Origin: Pirellulales bacterium
Lineage (GTDB): Bacteria > Planctomycetota > Planctomycetia > Pirellulales > Thermoguttaceae
Assembly (NCBI GenBank): GCA_016933425.1
Contig: JAFGAY010000058.1
Span: forward strand, 1-35,246
Direction of reading: 5' to 3'
Length of the DNA stretch: 35,246 nt
The notes beneath the pieces were generated by a model, which saw only the letters and a list, made by a program, of their open reading frames with translations, did not search any database and was not told the DNA's origin. This document shows positions 15,025-22,766 of this stretch, piece after piece; position 1 is the stretch's first letter; every line of letters starts with the position of its first letter. Both the position numbers and the translations under genes were made by a program.

Positions 15025-17190
15025 TCACGCGCAATCGGAGCGGCACTCATGACGGTCGTCCTCGCGAGCAACAACCCGGAGAGACGGCGGCGTGATCTTG
15101 GACAACTCGGTCGTTGCACTCGCGGCCCAGCGAGCCAGGGCGAGCAGCGGGAAGTAGACGCGGTAGTAATGATAACGGAGATAGAAGACCTGGGGAAAAC
15201 CCGTGCCGGTGAACTCGGGTTCGTCCCAAATGCCATCGGTCGTCTGGCGGTCGACCAGAAATTGGACGGCCCGGGTCACGGCCGGATGGTCCTCCAACCC
15301 GGCGGCCATGAGGCCGAGCATGGCCCAAGCGGTCTGCGACGGCGTTTCGGAGCCGTCGCCGGGAGTGCCGTGCGACTCGTACGTGTCGGCCGATTCACCC
15401 CAACCGCCCGATGGCTTCTGGCACGAAAGAAGCCAATTGACGCCTCGGGCAACCATCGGGTCGCCGGCCGGCACTCCGACAGCCGCCAGCCCGCCGAGCA
15501 CCTCGCCCGTGCCGTAGATATAGTTCACGCCCCAGCGGCCGAACCAGCTTCCGTTGGCTTCCTGCGAGCGGCGCAAATAGGCGACCGCGCAATCGACGGC
15601 CGGATCGCCTACCCGAAGTCCCAACTCGCCCAGCGTACCGAGCACGTGGCCGGTCAGGTCGGGCGTGCTTGGGTCTATCATCGCGTTATGATCGGCGAAG
15701 GGCACATGGCAGAGAAACCGCCGATCGTTGTTCCGGTCGAACGCGCCCCAGCCGCCGTCGCGGTTTTGCATCGCCAGAAGCCAGTCGAATCCCCGCTCGA
15801 TCGCCTTGGTGGAACGGTCGAGTCGGGCCACGCCGACCTCGGCGGGCTCTGCGGTCGCCGGTTCGGTCAGCCGCAAATCGGGCGGCAGCGCGTCGGCCGA
15901 CTCGCCGTTCTTTCCAAACTGGGTTTGCAGCGCCGCCAGCGCCAGCGCCGTGTCGTCGTTGTCGGGATAGAAATCGTTGTGATACTCGAAGGCCCAACCG
16001 CCCGGCTCAGCCGAAACCGTATCCGACCAGTCGCCGGGCGTGAGAATTTGCTTGTCCAGCAGCCAATCGACGCCTCGGGCCAGTGCCGGATGGTCGCGCC
16101 GGAGACCCGCGGCGGCCAGCGAACGAATCACCAGCGCCGTATCCCAAACGGGCGATTTGCACGGCTGCAACCGCAGGGTGTCGCACTCCTCGTCCTCGAT
16201 CGCCAGCGCTTCGAGTTGATCGAGGCATTCGGCCAGCTCGGGGCTGTGCTCGGCGTGGCCCAACGCGCGCAAGGCGACGGCGCTGAAAACGATCGGCGGA
16301 AAAATGGCGCCCAGCCCGTCGCTGCCGGCGAACCGTTTGAGCATCCACGCCTCGGCCCGGCGGATCGCACGGCGGCGCAGCGGCGTGAAACCCCGGCGCT
16401 GGCACCATTTGAGCGTCGAGTCGACCGCGCGGAAGAAACGGTCCCAACCGAACCAGCCCGTATCGCTGTCCGTTCCCGCGCCGCGCAGCGGCGGCCAGTC
16501 CTCGGGCTCGCGGACGAATAGCTCGCGAATGCCTTGCTCCTCGTCGAGCCGGCGCGCCGGGCGGAGGGCCGACACGATCGAAAGAGGAACAATCATCGTC
16601 CGCGACCAAGCACTGACCGACAGCAGATTGACCGGAAACCACTTGGGCAGCAGCATCACTTCCGGCGGCACGGCCGGCGTTTGCTCGTAGGAAATCTGGC
16701 CCAACAACGCCAGATAGAATCGCGTGTAGCTGTTGACCACATCGGCGCCGCCGTGGGCGAGGATCGCCCGACGCGCACGCTGCATGTACTCGGCGCTCGG
16801 ATCGTGGCCGGTGAGCTTCAAGGCGAAATAGGCCTTCACGCTGCCGCTCGGTTCGTGCCGCCCACCCGGATACATGGCCCAACCACCCTCGGGCAACTGG
16901 GTCTCGACAAGACGGTTGGCGGCGCGGCGCGCGCGGTCGGAATGCTCGCGCCCGAAGAAGGCCAACAGAAGAATGTACTCGCTCTCCAGAATGGAATCGC
17001 CTTCGAGTTCCGCAACCCAATGGCCATCGTCGTGCTGCGCGGCGAGCAGCCACTGACGCGCCGCGGCAATCGCGGCGCGCGCCGGCACGATCAATCGTCG
17101 GGCGGCCAGGGGGTCGGGCTCGCTCGGCGCGGGCGATGATCCCGGTTGACCCACCGCGAGACGATTTCTCCCCTCCGACAAAGTCTTCAT
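15025..17190 (-). CDS. shc: Squalene-hopene cyclase
   Basis: A 721-residue class II triterpene cyclase that folds squalene to hopene/hopanol at the inner face of the membrane. ATG 17190 (MKTLSEGRNR) is preferred to a start 23 codons upstream. The catalytic DxDD acid is D410-N-D-D413 in FYPDNDDTALAL. Many QW repeats are visible, such as QLPEGGWAMYPG, QNRDGGWGAFDR, QEANGSWFGRWG and QKPSGGWGESAD. The C-terminus has GTGFPQVFYLRYHYYRVYFP, typical of SHC. It is longer than many bacterial SHCs (630-680) because of N-terminal and mid-protein inserts. No other hopanoid genes (hpn) lie beside it. The stop is followed by CGCCGGGCCAACCTACG, possibly a decayed GTAG-type repeat on the other strand. Confidence 0.94.
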   Translation of the reverse strand: MKTLSEGRNRLAVGQPGSSPAPSEPDPLAARRLIVPARAAIAAARQWLLAAQHDDGHWVAELEGDSILESEYILLLAFFGREHSDRARRAANRLVETQLPEGGWAMYPGGRHEPSGSVKAYFALKLTGHDPSAEYMQRARRAILAHGGADVVNSYTRFYLALLGQISYEQTPAVPPEVMLLPKWFPVNLLSVSAWSRTMIVPLSIVSALRPARRLDEEQGIRELFVREPEDWPPLRGAGTDSDTGWFGWDRFFRAVDSTLKWCQRRGFTPLRRRAIRRAEAWMLKRFAGSDGLGAIFPPIVFSAVALRALGHAEHSPELAECLDQLEALAIEDEECDTLRLQPCKSPVWDTALVIRSLAAAGLRRDHPALARGVDWLLDKQILTPGDWSDTVSAEPGGWAFEYHNDFYPDNDDTALALAALQTQFGKNGESADALPPDLRLTEPATAEPAEVGVARLDRSTKAIERGFDWLLAMQNRDGGWGAFDRNNDRRFLCHVPFADHNAMIDPSTPDLTGHVLGTLGELGLRVGDPAVDCAVAYLRRSQEANGSWFGRWGVNYIYGTGEVLGGLAAVGVPAGDPMVARGVNWLLSCQKPSGGWGESADTYESHGTPGDGSETPSQTAWAMLGLMAAGLEDHPAVTRAVQFLVDRQTTDGIWDEPEFTGTGFPQVFYLRYHYYRVYFPLLALARWAASATTELSKITPPSLRVVAREDDRHECRSDCA

Positions 17191-17428
17191 AGCAGTATCC
17201 GTATCTGCTGATTGTTTCTTCCATGAAATGCCGCCGACCAAGCGGCCCCATCGCGGCACAACGCGTCCGGTAGCTTATGCAATCGAGGGGCAACTGGCAA
17301 GAGAAGTCGAAAATACGAGCCAAGAAGCCGGAAGGGAAAAGGAAGACGCGGGAGAGTAAGAAACGAAAAAGGATTGTGCCGGGTGGCCGCCGGCCGAGCC
17401 TTTTCACTCTTTCGGATAAGATATGTAT

Positions 17429-17575
17429 AAAAAAGAAAAAAGAGAAAAGGGGGAAAGGGGGAATAATGAATAAAACACTGTTCGATACTTATATCAACTC
17501 CGTTGCTTTCCCTTTTTCCCTCTTTCCCATTTTTCCTTCTTACACATGGCTGGTTCCTGAATAAAAACCATGTGT
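17429..17575. repeat. Polypurine/polypyrimidine pair followed by a stem-loop
   Basis: 17429-17463 is 35 uninterrupted purines. 17506-17541 is pyrimidine except for one A, so the two tracts are roughly inverted. Directly after TTTTTCCTTCTT comes a perfect 8-bp stem ACACATGG (17542-17549) / CCATGTGT (17568-17575). The order, pyrimidine tract then stem-loop, matches the tandem unit at 12796-13023, but the REP palindrome is missing. Confidence 0.65.
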
Positions 17576-17601
17576 TGTCAATTCGTGGTGCATTTCATTG
17601 C

Positions 17602-17631
17602 TTGTCAGAATCATGCGTGAATCGGTATAAT
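17602..17631 (+). promoter_or_regulatory. Near-consensus sigma70 promoter of the hydrolase gene
   Basis: TTGTCA (17602-17607) and a perfect TATAAT (17626-17631) are separated by 18 bases. Transcription should begin near 17638, upstream of the ATG at 17681. The -10 box itself contains the ATG of a longer reading frame (17630), which rules that start out. Confidence 0.75.
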
Positions 17632-17680
17632 GGGCAACTTGGGGTTTGTGCGGTATTCGTATCCCTCCGAGGTTTGGGTC

Positions 17681-18490
17681 ATGTTGACAGATACGTTTCG
17701 GTTGGCCGTTCCGGCTGTGGTCTTAATGATTCTTTTCGGGGGAGACGCCATGATTTGGGCAGGAGAAAACACGGTGATCGGGCAAGGTGCGTTCGAAAAG
17801 CGGACCTATCGCGATGCGCAGGGCGCGGAGCTGCCCTATTTATGGCTGGCGCCCGCCAAGCCGAGCGGCAACGAACCATCGGGCCATCCATTGTTGGTGT
17901 TTTTGCACGGCCGAGGCGAGCGGGGCACGGACAACCAGGCACAGCTTACCCATGGCGAGGCGATCATGCGCTCGGCGGCCGTCGAGCACGGCGCGTTCGT
18001 GCTCGTGCCGCAATGCCCGCCGAAGCGGCGATGGAACTGCCGCAAGTCAAAAGACACGGATCGCACGCTGACGCCCGAACCGTCCGTGCCGTTGCGGATG
18101 GTCTCGGAGTTGATTCGGCAGTTGAAGAAAGACCACCCGATCGACGCGGATCGGGTTTATCTGATGGGGCTGTCGATGGGTGGATATGGCACGTGGGAAT
18201 TTGCCCAGCGCTGGCCCGAGGTCGTTGCTGCAATTGTTCCCATCTGCGGCGGCGGCGACGTGGCCCGCGCGTCGCGTCTTGCCCGAGTGCCGATTTGGGC
18301 GTTTCACGGCGCGGCCGATTCCGTGGTGCCGGTAAGTCGATCGCGCGACATGATCCGTGCGGTGAGGGAGGCCGGCGGCAAGCCGAAGTACACGGAATAT
18401 GACGGCGTGGACCACGATTCCTGGCGCCGCGCGTTCGCCGAGCCGGGGCTGCTCGAGTGGCTGTTTGCCCAACGACGCCCCGGCAAATGA
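17681..18490 (+). CDS. Secreted alpha/beta hydrolase (dienelactone hydrolase/PHB depolymerase-like)
   Basis: A 269-residue protein starting at ATG 17681 behind GAGG; the longer frame is excluded because its ATG lies in the -10 box. The N-terminus (MLTDTFRLAVPAVVLMILFG) is a signal peptide or anchor. The fold is alpha/beta hydrolase with nucleophile elbow GLSMGG (S165), acid D213 in HGAADSVVPV and H245 in DGVDHDSW. LLVFLHGRGERGTDN forms the oxyanion region. Planctomycete homologues are annotated as prolyl oligopeptidase-like, phospholipase/carboxylesterase or depolymerase-like enzymes; the natural ester is unknown. It is a lone gene facing the methyltransferase gene, with a shared inverted repeat between them. 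Confidence 0.84.
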   Translation: MLTDTFRLAVPAVVLMILFGGDAMIWAGENTVIGQGAFEKRTYRDAQGAELPYLWLAPAKPSGNEPSGHPLLVFLHGRGERGTDNQAQLTHGEAIMRSAAVEHGAFVLVPQCPPKRRWNCRKSKDTDRTLTPEPSVPLRMVSELIRQLKKDHPIDADRVYLMGLSMGGYGTWEFAQRWPEVVAAIVPICGGGDVARASRLARVPIWAFHGAADSVVPVSRSRDMIRAVREAGGKPKYTEYDGVDHDSWRRAFAEPGLLEWLFAQRRPGK

Positions 18491-18522
18491 CTTTCGGGCA
18501 TGGACGAAGGTAAAAAGTTAGA

Positions 18523-18594
18523 CCGGATTTACAAGATTAACAAGATATACGGAATGATTTTTTTGACATCCTGTTCATCTTGTCAATCCTGTCG
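18523..18594. repeat. AT-rich inverted repeat between convergent genes
   Basis: Left arm 18523-18547 (GGATTTACAAGATTAACAAG) and right arm 18569-18594 (TCCTGTTCATCTTGTCAATC) are imperfect inverted copies. They flank a segment containing T7 at 18558-18564. This GGATTNACAAGAT-type repeat recurs in many unrelated environmental genomes. It can act as a terminator for both genes and contains the stop codon of the methyltransferase gene. Confidence 0.7.
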
Positions 18595-19323
18595 ATTTCC
18601 CTTGCGCCCCAGGAACGTGTAGTAGGGAACCGGCAGGCGAAATTGGTAGGGAAATCGCGTCGTTCCCTCGGCCAATTCGATCGTCTCGAAGCGGCGTTGC
18701 AGATAGGGAATGTGGTCGGGCGAGGGAAAGACATTGTTCGTGGCGAAATAGACCGGCCAGAACGATCGAGCGAGCCAACCGTGGCGACGGCGGCCCTGGG
18801 CCGGAAATTTGCGCGAGACGTAAAAATCGACCACCCCAATCCGACCGCCCGGGGCGAGCATGGCCCAGGCGTTGTCGATCGCCGCGAACCAGTCGGGCAC
18901 CATGGTCAGCGAGTAGGAAAACGTGACGACGTCGGCCGCGCCTTCGGCCGGGCGAAACGTGGCGACGTCGGCCTCGACCGTCTCGACGTTGGTCCAGCCG
19001 TGACGCTCGGCCCGGCGCCGGGCGACCGCCAGCATCGAACCGGACAAATCGACGACGTAGACCTTGGCCAGTTCGGCGATTCGCGGGCCGAGGAATTCAA
19101 GATTCGACGCCGTTCCGCCGCCCAGGTCGACCCAAACACCGCCGCGAGGCACGTCGATCCGTCCATAGACCTCCTCGCGTCCGCGGAGCATCTTGCGGCG
19201 GAACGCGTCGTAGGCCTCGGCCTGGCCGCCGTAAAAATATTCCATCCGCGAGCCGTGGTCCCGGCCGCGAATCGGCCGCAACGTCACCTGGTAAAGCGTT
19301 TTCAGATCGGAGAGGAAGGACAT
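18583..19323 (-). CDS. SAM-dependent methyltransferase, BtaB-like
   Basis: A 246-residue class I methyltransferase starting at ATG 19323 (MSFLSDLKTLYQVTLRPIRG); the open frame extends 41 codons further, but that part is translated REP sequence. The SAM site is VWVDLGGGTASN (residues 63-73), followed by VYVVDLSGSML, VEADVATF and FSYSLTMVPDW. The start MSFLSDL, the RDH segment and the VVDFYVSRKFP and NNVFPSPDHIPYL segments resemble BtaB, which trimethylates the headgroup of betaine lipids (diacylglyceryl homoserine). The required partner BtaA is not in the window, so phosphatidylethanolamine or another acceptor remains possible. It lies 129 bases after cysteine synthase on the same strand, separated by two REP palindromes. 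The last codons (RQD, stop) come from a repeat. Confidence 0.75.
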   Translation of the reverse strand: MSFLSDLKTLYQVTLRPIRGRDHGSRMEYFYGGQAEAYDAFRRKMLRGREEVYGRIDVPRGGVWVDLGGGTASNLEFLGPRIAELAKVYVVDLSGSMLAVARRRAERHGWTNVETVEADVATFRPAEGAADVVTFSYSLTMVPDWFAAIDNAWAMLAPGGRIGVVDFYVSRKFPAQGRRRHGWLARSFWPVYFATNNVFPSPDHIPYLQRRFETIELAEGTTRFPYQFRLPVPYYTFLGRKGNRQD

Positions 19324-19377
19324 GAGCGAGGCTTCTCGGGATGTCGGCCGCGGGACACGCGATGGTGCGCCTCCATT

Positions 19378-19399
19378 GTAGGCCGGATTGAAGCCCGGC
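19378..19399 (+). repeat. GTAG-headed REP, GCCGG family
   Basis: GTAG (19378-19381) is followed by GCCGG-ATTGAAGC-CCGGC, a short palindrome. The head and hairpin are the REP layout, with a stem unlike the GTCAGGCAC family. It lies in the leader of the methyltransferase gene. Confidence 0.6.
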
Positions 19400-19430
19400 G
19401 GAAGCAGGTCGATGGGCCGGGGCGCGAGCT

Positions 19431-19456
19431 GTAGGCCGGGTTGCAACCTTGTCTAC
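19431..19456. repeat. GTAG...CTAC repeat at the end of cysteine synthase
   Basis: GTAGGCCGGG (19431-19440) begins like the copy at 19378, continues with the palindrome GGTTGCAACC (19439-19448) and ends in CTAC. Read on the minus strand it starts with GTAG whose TAG is the stop codon of the cysteine synthase gene. Confidence 0.55.
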
Positions 19457-20340
19457 AACAGGGCCGTGCTGAAATAGCGTTCGGCTCGGTCGGGCAGGAC
19501 GGTGACGACGTTGCCCGGGTGGGTCTTGGCCCATTGGCGCGCGGCCCAGACGTTGGCGCCGGACGAAATTCCGCACAGCAGACCGAAGTCGCGGCCGATT
19601 TGCCGGGTCGTTTCGATGGCGTCCTCGTCGGTCACCTCGATGACCTCGTCGACCAGGGAAATGTCGAGCACGGCCGGAATGAAGCCGTCGCCGATGCCTT
19701 GAATCTGGTGCAGACCCGGCTCGTGGCCCAGCAGGGCCGAGACGTCCTTGGGCTCGACGGCGACTACTTTGGCCTCGGGCCTGTGTTCCTTCAGAAAACG
19801 GCCGACGCCTTGCAGCGTGCCGCCGCTCCCCACGCCGGCGATGAAGCAATCGACCTCGCCCGACATTTGACGCCAGATTTCCTGGGCCGTTTGTTCGTAG
19901 TGGCATCGAGGGTTATCGGGATTGCCGAACTGGTTGGGCACAAAGATGCGCGGATCGGCGGCGGCCATTTCCTCGACCACGCGGACCGCCCCGCCGATGC
20001 TCTCGGCGTCGGGCGTAAGAATCAACTCGGCGCCGAACGCCCGGATGATCTTTTTGCGTTCCTCGCTCATTCCCTCGGGCATGACGATGCGGACACGATA
20101 GCCCTTGAGCCGGCCGATCAGGGCCAGTCCGATGCCCGTGTTGCCGCTGGTCGGCTCACAGATGATGGTGTCGGGTCGCAGTCGCCCGTCGCGTTGGGCC
20201 CCCTCGAGCATGGCCAGGGCAACGCGGTCCTTAATGCTTCCGCCCGGGTTGAGAAATTCGGCCTTGGCAAAGATATTTTCGCCGGCCAGTTGAACCAGCG
20301 GCGTGTTGCCGATCAGATCGAGAACGTTGTCGGTGCGCAT
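19453..20340 (-). CDS. cysK: Cysteine synthase (O-acetylserine sulfhydrylase)
   Basis: A 295-residue PLP enzyme converting O-acetylserine and sulfide to cysteine in the cytoplasm. It starts MRTDNVLDLIGNTPLVQLAG. The PLP lysine is K37 in NPGGSIKDRVA, the phosphate/substrate loops are EPTSGNTGIGLA and GVGSGGTLQGVG, and GISSGANVWAA closes the cofactor site. It is somewhat shorter than enteric CysK (about 320), mainly at the C-terminus, where the frame ends in a GTAG repeat. CysK and CysM types are hard to separate; a beta-synthase for another nucleophile is possible. It is divergent from the symporter gene. Confidence 0.9.
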   Translation of the reverse strand: MRTDNVLDLIGNTPLVQLAGENIFAKAEFLNPGGSIKDRVALAMLEGAQRDGRLRPDTIICEPTSGNTGIGLALIGRLKGYRVRIVMPEGMSEERKKIIRAFGAELILTPDAESIGGAVRVVEEMAAADPRIFVPNQFGNPDNPRCHYEQTAQEIWRQMSGEVDCFIAGVGSGGTLQGVGRFLKEHRPEAKVVAVEPKDVSALLGHEPGLHQIQGIGDGFIPAVLDISLVDEVIEVTDEDAIETTRQIGRDFGLLCGISSGANVWAARQWAKTHPGNVVTVLPDRAERYFSTALL

Positions 20341-20383
20341 GGTGCGGCCCCCGAGGATCCTGGAGGATTCTTATCGAACCAGG

Positions 20384-20413
20384 ACTATACCACGGCGACG
20401 CGAGCGGCCGCAA
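20384..20413 (-). promoter_or_regulatory. Candidate promoter of cysK
   Basis: On the minus strand TTGCGG (20413-20408) and TATAGT (20389-20384) are 18 bases apart, about 45 bases before the ATG. The -10 matches five of six bases; the -35 is weak. Confidence 0.4.
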
Positions 20414-20492
20414 GATTGGGCTGGCGTCGGGGCGTTCTTTCCGGGCAGCGAATAAGGCAAGTGACCCCAACGTCCGCGATTCGCGGGGTGGA

Positions 20493-20521
20493 TTGCCGGG
20501 GTGTGGACAATCTGCTAGACT
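20493..20521 (+). promoter_or_regulatory. Candidate promoter of the symporter gene
   Basis: TTGCCG (20493-20498) and TAGACT (20516-20521) are separated by 17 bases and lie 65 bases before the ATG at 20587. Both boxes are partial matches, so this is tentative. Confidence 0.32.
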
Positions 20522-20586
20522 GGACAATTCTCCGAAATCCGATGTTGTCCGTGGCCTGCCCCTTGTCTCAAGGAAACACACGTCCC

Positions 20587-22677
20587 ATGTTCGGAATGCA
20601 TCCGCTTCTGGCCGAGACGGCAACCACCGGCGCGATGGTCGAATCGGCCATTTCCTGGATCGATTGGCTGGTTGTCGCCGGGTATATCTGCGGCGTCGTG
20701 GGCCTGGGACTTTGGGTCGGGCTTCGGCGCAGGGCGTCGGAGGGGGCGGGCTATTTCCTCGCCGAGAAGTCGCTCACATGGCCCGTCATCGGCCTGGCCC
20801 TCTTTTCGACCAACATTTCGACGATCCATCTGGTTGGTTTGGCGCAGTCGGGATACACCACGGGCCTGGCCTACGGCAATTTCGAGTGGATGGCGCCCTT
20901 CACGCTGATTATCCTTTCGCTGTTTTTCGCGCCTTTCTATCTTCGGTCGAAGGTGACCACGCTTCCCGACTTTCTCGAAAAGCGCTATTGCCGTCCGTGC
21001 CGCGACTGGCTGGCGGCCATTTCGATCCTCTCGGCCGTGTTCGTCCATCTGGGATTCACGTTGTTCACCGGCGTCGTTGTGCTCGAGGGCTTCTTGCTCA
21101 ACGATCTGGTGGCCAATCCGGCCGCGTGGCGCTGGGTGACGCTGTGCGTCATCGGCGGGCTGGCCGGACTCTATACGATCGTCGGCGGCCTGATGGCCGT
21201 CGTGCTGACCGAATCGCTCGACACAATCGTGCTGCTAGTCGGCGCGATCTGCATCACAATCTTCGGATTCGTCGCCGTCGGCGGCTGGGACGGGCTCGAA
21301 AAGGCGATGGCCGAATTGGCCGAGGCCAAACAGCTTGCCCAAACGTCGCCCGAGTTGGCCGCCGAGGCTAGTCCGATCAATCCGCATGAGATTCCCGACA
21401 ATGTTGGAAAACACCTGAGCATCGTGCGTCCTCACGGCGACACGTCTACCTTGCCCTGGTACTCCGTCCTGCTCGGCTATCCGGTGATCGGCATCTGGTA
21501 CTGGTGCACCGATCAGACGATTGTTCAGCGCGTGCTCGGGGCCAAGAACGAGAACCACGCCCGGGTCGGGCCGCTGTTTGCCGGGTTCATCAAGGTGTTG
21601 CCGGTGTTCATTTTCGTTTTGCCGGGCATTATATGCCTGACGATGATCCACCAGGGCCAGATGGGCACGCTGCCGGTGATGCTCGACAAGGCCGGCCAGC
21701 CGATTCTCGACGCGGTGACGGGCCAGCCCATCCCCAACACGAAGGCCACGCTCGACACGCTGATCAAGGGTCTTCTGCCGACGGGGCTCAAGGGCCTCAT
21801 GGCGGCCGCGCTCTTGGCGGCGCTCATGAGCACCGTGTCGGGCGCGCTCAACTCGATCGCCACGCTGTTTAGTTACGACCTCTACAAACGATGGCGGCCC
21901 GACACGTCCGACCGAAAACTGGTCGGCATCGGCCGCATCGTGACGGGCTGCGCCATGGTGGCGGCCATTGCCTGGTCGCCCTACGTCGAGAAGCTCGGCG
22001 GCATTTTCGACGGGCTGAACAAGATGATTACCTTCATTGCGCCGCCGATCACCGCTCTATTTCTCTTAGGCGTTTTCTGGCGCAAGGCCACCGGCCGGGC
22101 GGCGCTTGTCACGGCCTGGTTTGGAACGCTGCTCGGGCTGGTCACGTTCCTGCTCACTTTCCTCGGCACGCTCGATGCATTCGAGCCTTTCGGCACGCTC
22201 GACACATGGACCAAACATCTCGGTTTTCAGATTCCATTTCTTCTGATCGGGTTCTATCTCTTCATTGTTTGTTCGATTGTCCTGGTGCTCCACTCCTATT
22301 CGCGGCGGCTGACCATACGGATCAGCGCGGCCGGCACGATCGTCGGCGCCGTCGGGGCCATTGCCATTGCGGCGGGCGCTTTGGATCTCTTGGCCGCGCA
22401 GACCACGACCGCGGCGTCCGACGCATTGCTCGTTTATCCAACGTGGCTCCCGTGGGTGCTCGTACCCGGTTTTCTATTTGGCGTGAGTTCGCCCATCCTG
22501 CTGTTGATCACGCTCTTGGTGCCCGATCAGCCCGAGTCGCCCGAGCGGGACGAGCTTGTCTGGAAATCGCCCTTGGAACCACTCCGCGGTCAAGCGTGGC
22601 GCGGAATCGGCAATTTTCGCGTTTTAACGGTGGTTCTCTTCGTGACGATGATCGTTTTCTACTGGCTTTTCTCGTAG
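20587..22677 (+). CDS. SSS-family sodium/solute symporter, SGLT-like
   Basis: A 696-residue inner-membrane transporter starting at ATG 20587 (MFGMHPLLAETATT) behind AAGGAAA. The open frame continues 1.1 kb upstream only because it runs antisense to cysK. About 14 membrane segments can be traced, from WLVVAGYICGVVGLGLWVGL to VVLFVTMIVFYWLF. SSS/SGLT features include EGAGYFLAEKSLTWPVIGLA, LFSTNISTIHLVGLAQSGY (TM1-type sodium region), YTIVGGLMAVVLTESLD, GYPVIGIWYWCTDQTIVQRV and LMAAALLAALMSTVSGALNS. The WCTDQ region is characteristic of sugar-transporting members. It is followed after 89 bases by a fused sugar kinase/nucleotidyltransferase, so the substrate is probably a sugar or sugar acid that this enzyme activates. 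Confidence 0.92.
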   Translation: MFGMHPLLAETATTGAMVESAISWIDWLVVAGYICGVVGLGLWVGLRRRASEGAGYFLAEKSLTWPVIGLALFSTNISTIHLVGLAQSGYTTGLAYGNFEWMAPFTLIILSLFFAPFYLRSKVTTLPDFLEKRYCRPCRDWLAAISILSAVFVHLGFTLFTGVVVLEGFLLNDLVANPAAWRWVTLCVIGGLAGLYTIVGGLMAVVLTESLDTIVLLVGAICITIFGFVAVGGWDGLEKAMAELAEAKQLAQTSPELAAEASPINPHEIPDNVGKHLSIVRPHGDTSTLPWYSVLLGYPVIGIWYWCTDQTIVQRVLGAKNENHARVGPLFAGFIKVLPVFIFVLPGIICLTMIHQGQMGTLPVMLDKAGQPILDAVTGQPIPNTKATLDTLIKGLLPTGLKGLMAAALLAALMSTVSGALNSIATLFSYDLYKRWRPDTSDRKLVGIGRIVTGCAMVAAIAWSPYVEKLGGIFDGLNKMITFIAPPITALFLLGVFWRKATGRAALVTAWFGTLLGLVTFLLTFLGTLDAFEPFGTLDTWTKHLGFQIPFLLIGFYLFIVCSIVLVLHSYSRRLTIRISAAGTIVGAVGAIAIAAGALDLLAAQTTTAASDALLVYPTWLPWVLVPGFLFGVSSPILLLITLLVPDQPESPERDELVWKSPLEPLRGQAWRGIGNFRVLTVVLFVTMIVFYWLFS

Positions 22678-22694
22678 TATGATAGGGGAGTGTC

Positions 22695-22726
22695 GTAGGT
22701 GGCGCGGCCTTCCAGCGCGAGCCACC
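22695..22726 (+). repeat. GTAG-headed REP, GTGGC family
   Basis: GTAG (22695-22698) is followed by GTGGC-GCG and CGC-GA-GCCAC arms around GCCTTCC. This third palindrome family lies 18 bases after the symporter stop and before the kinase fusion gene, where it may form an mRNA hairpin between the two cistrons. Confidence 0.6.
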
Positions 22727-22766
22727 CAGGCTGCAACGGCATGGCATTAACCGCGTGAGACTCCCC

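Larger units (their letters stand above)
17191..17680. other. Repeat-rich divergent intergenic region
   Basis: About 490 bases between the cyclase gene (minus) and the hydrolase gene (plus). It holds a polypurine tract, a facing polypyrimidine tract, a stem-loop and a promoter, each listed separately. A 95-codon open frame at 17277-17564 is mostly Lys/Arg/Glu from the purine tract and is not considered a gene. Confidence 0.6.

Noticed and set aside
15049-16521. 490-codon plus-strand open frame opposite the squalene-hopene cyclase gene
   Set aside because: Shadow of a GC-rich gene; no recognisable domain, no ribosome site.
17277-17564. 95-codon open frame in the gap before the hydrolase gene
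   Set aside because: Lys/Arg/Glu-rich product of a polypurine tract, followed by Phe/Pro/Ser from a pyrimidine tract; no ribosome site or homology.
19441-20586. Long 5' extension of the symporter reading frame
   Set aside because: It runs antisense to cysK, has no membrane-transporter features, and the conserved SSS start and ribosome site lie at 20587.
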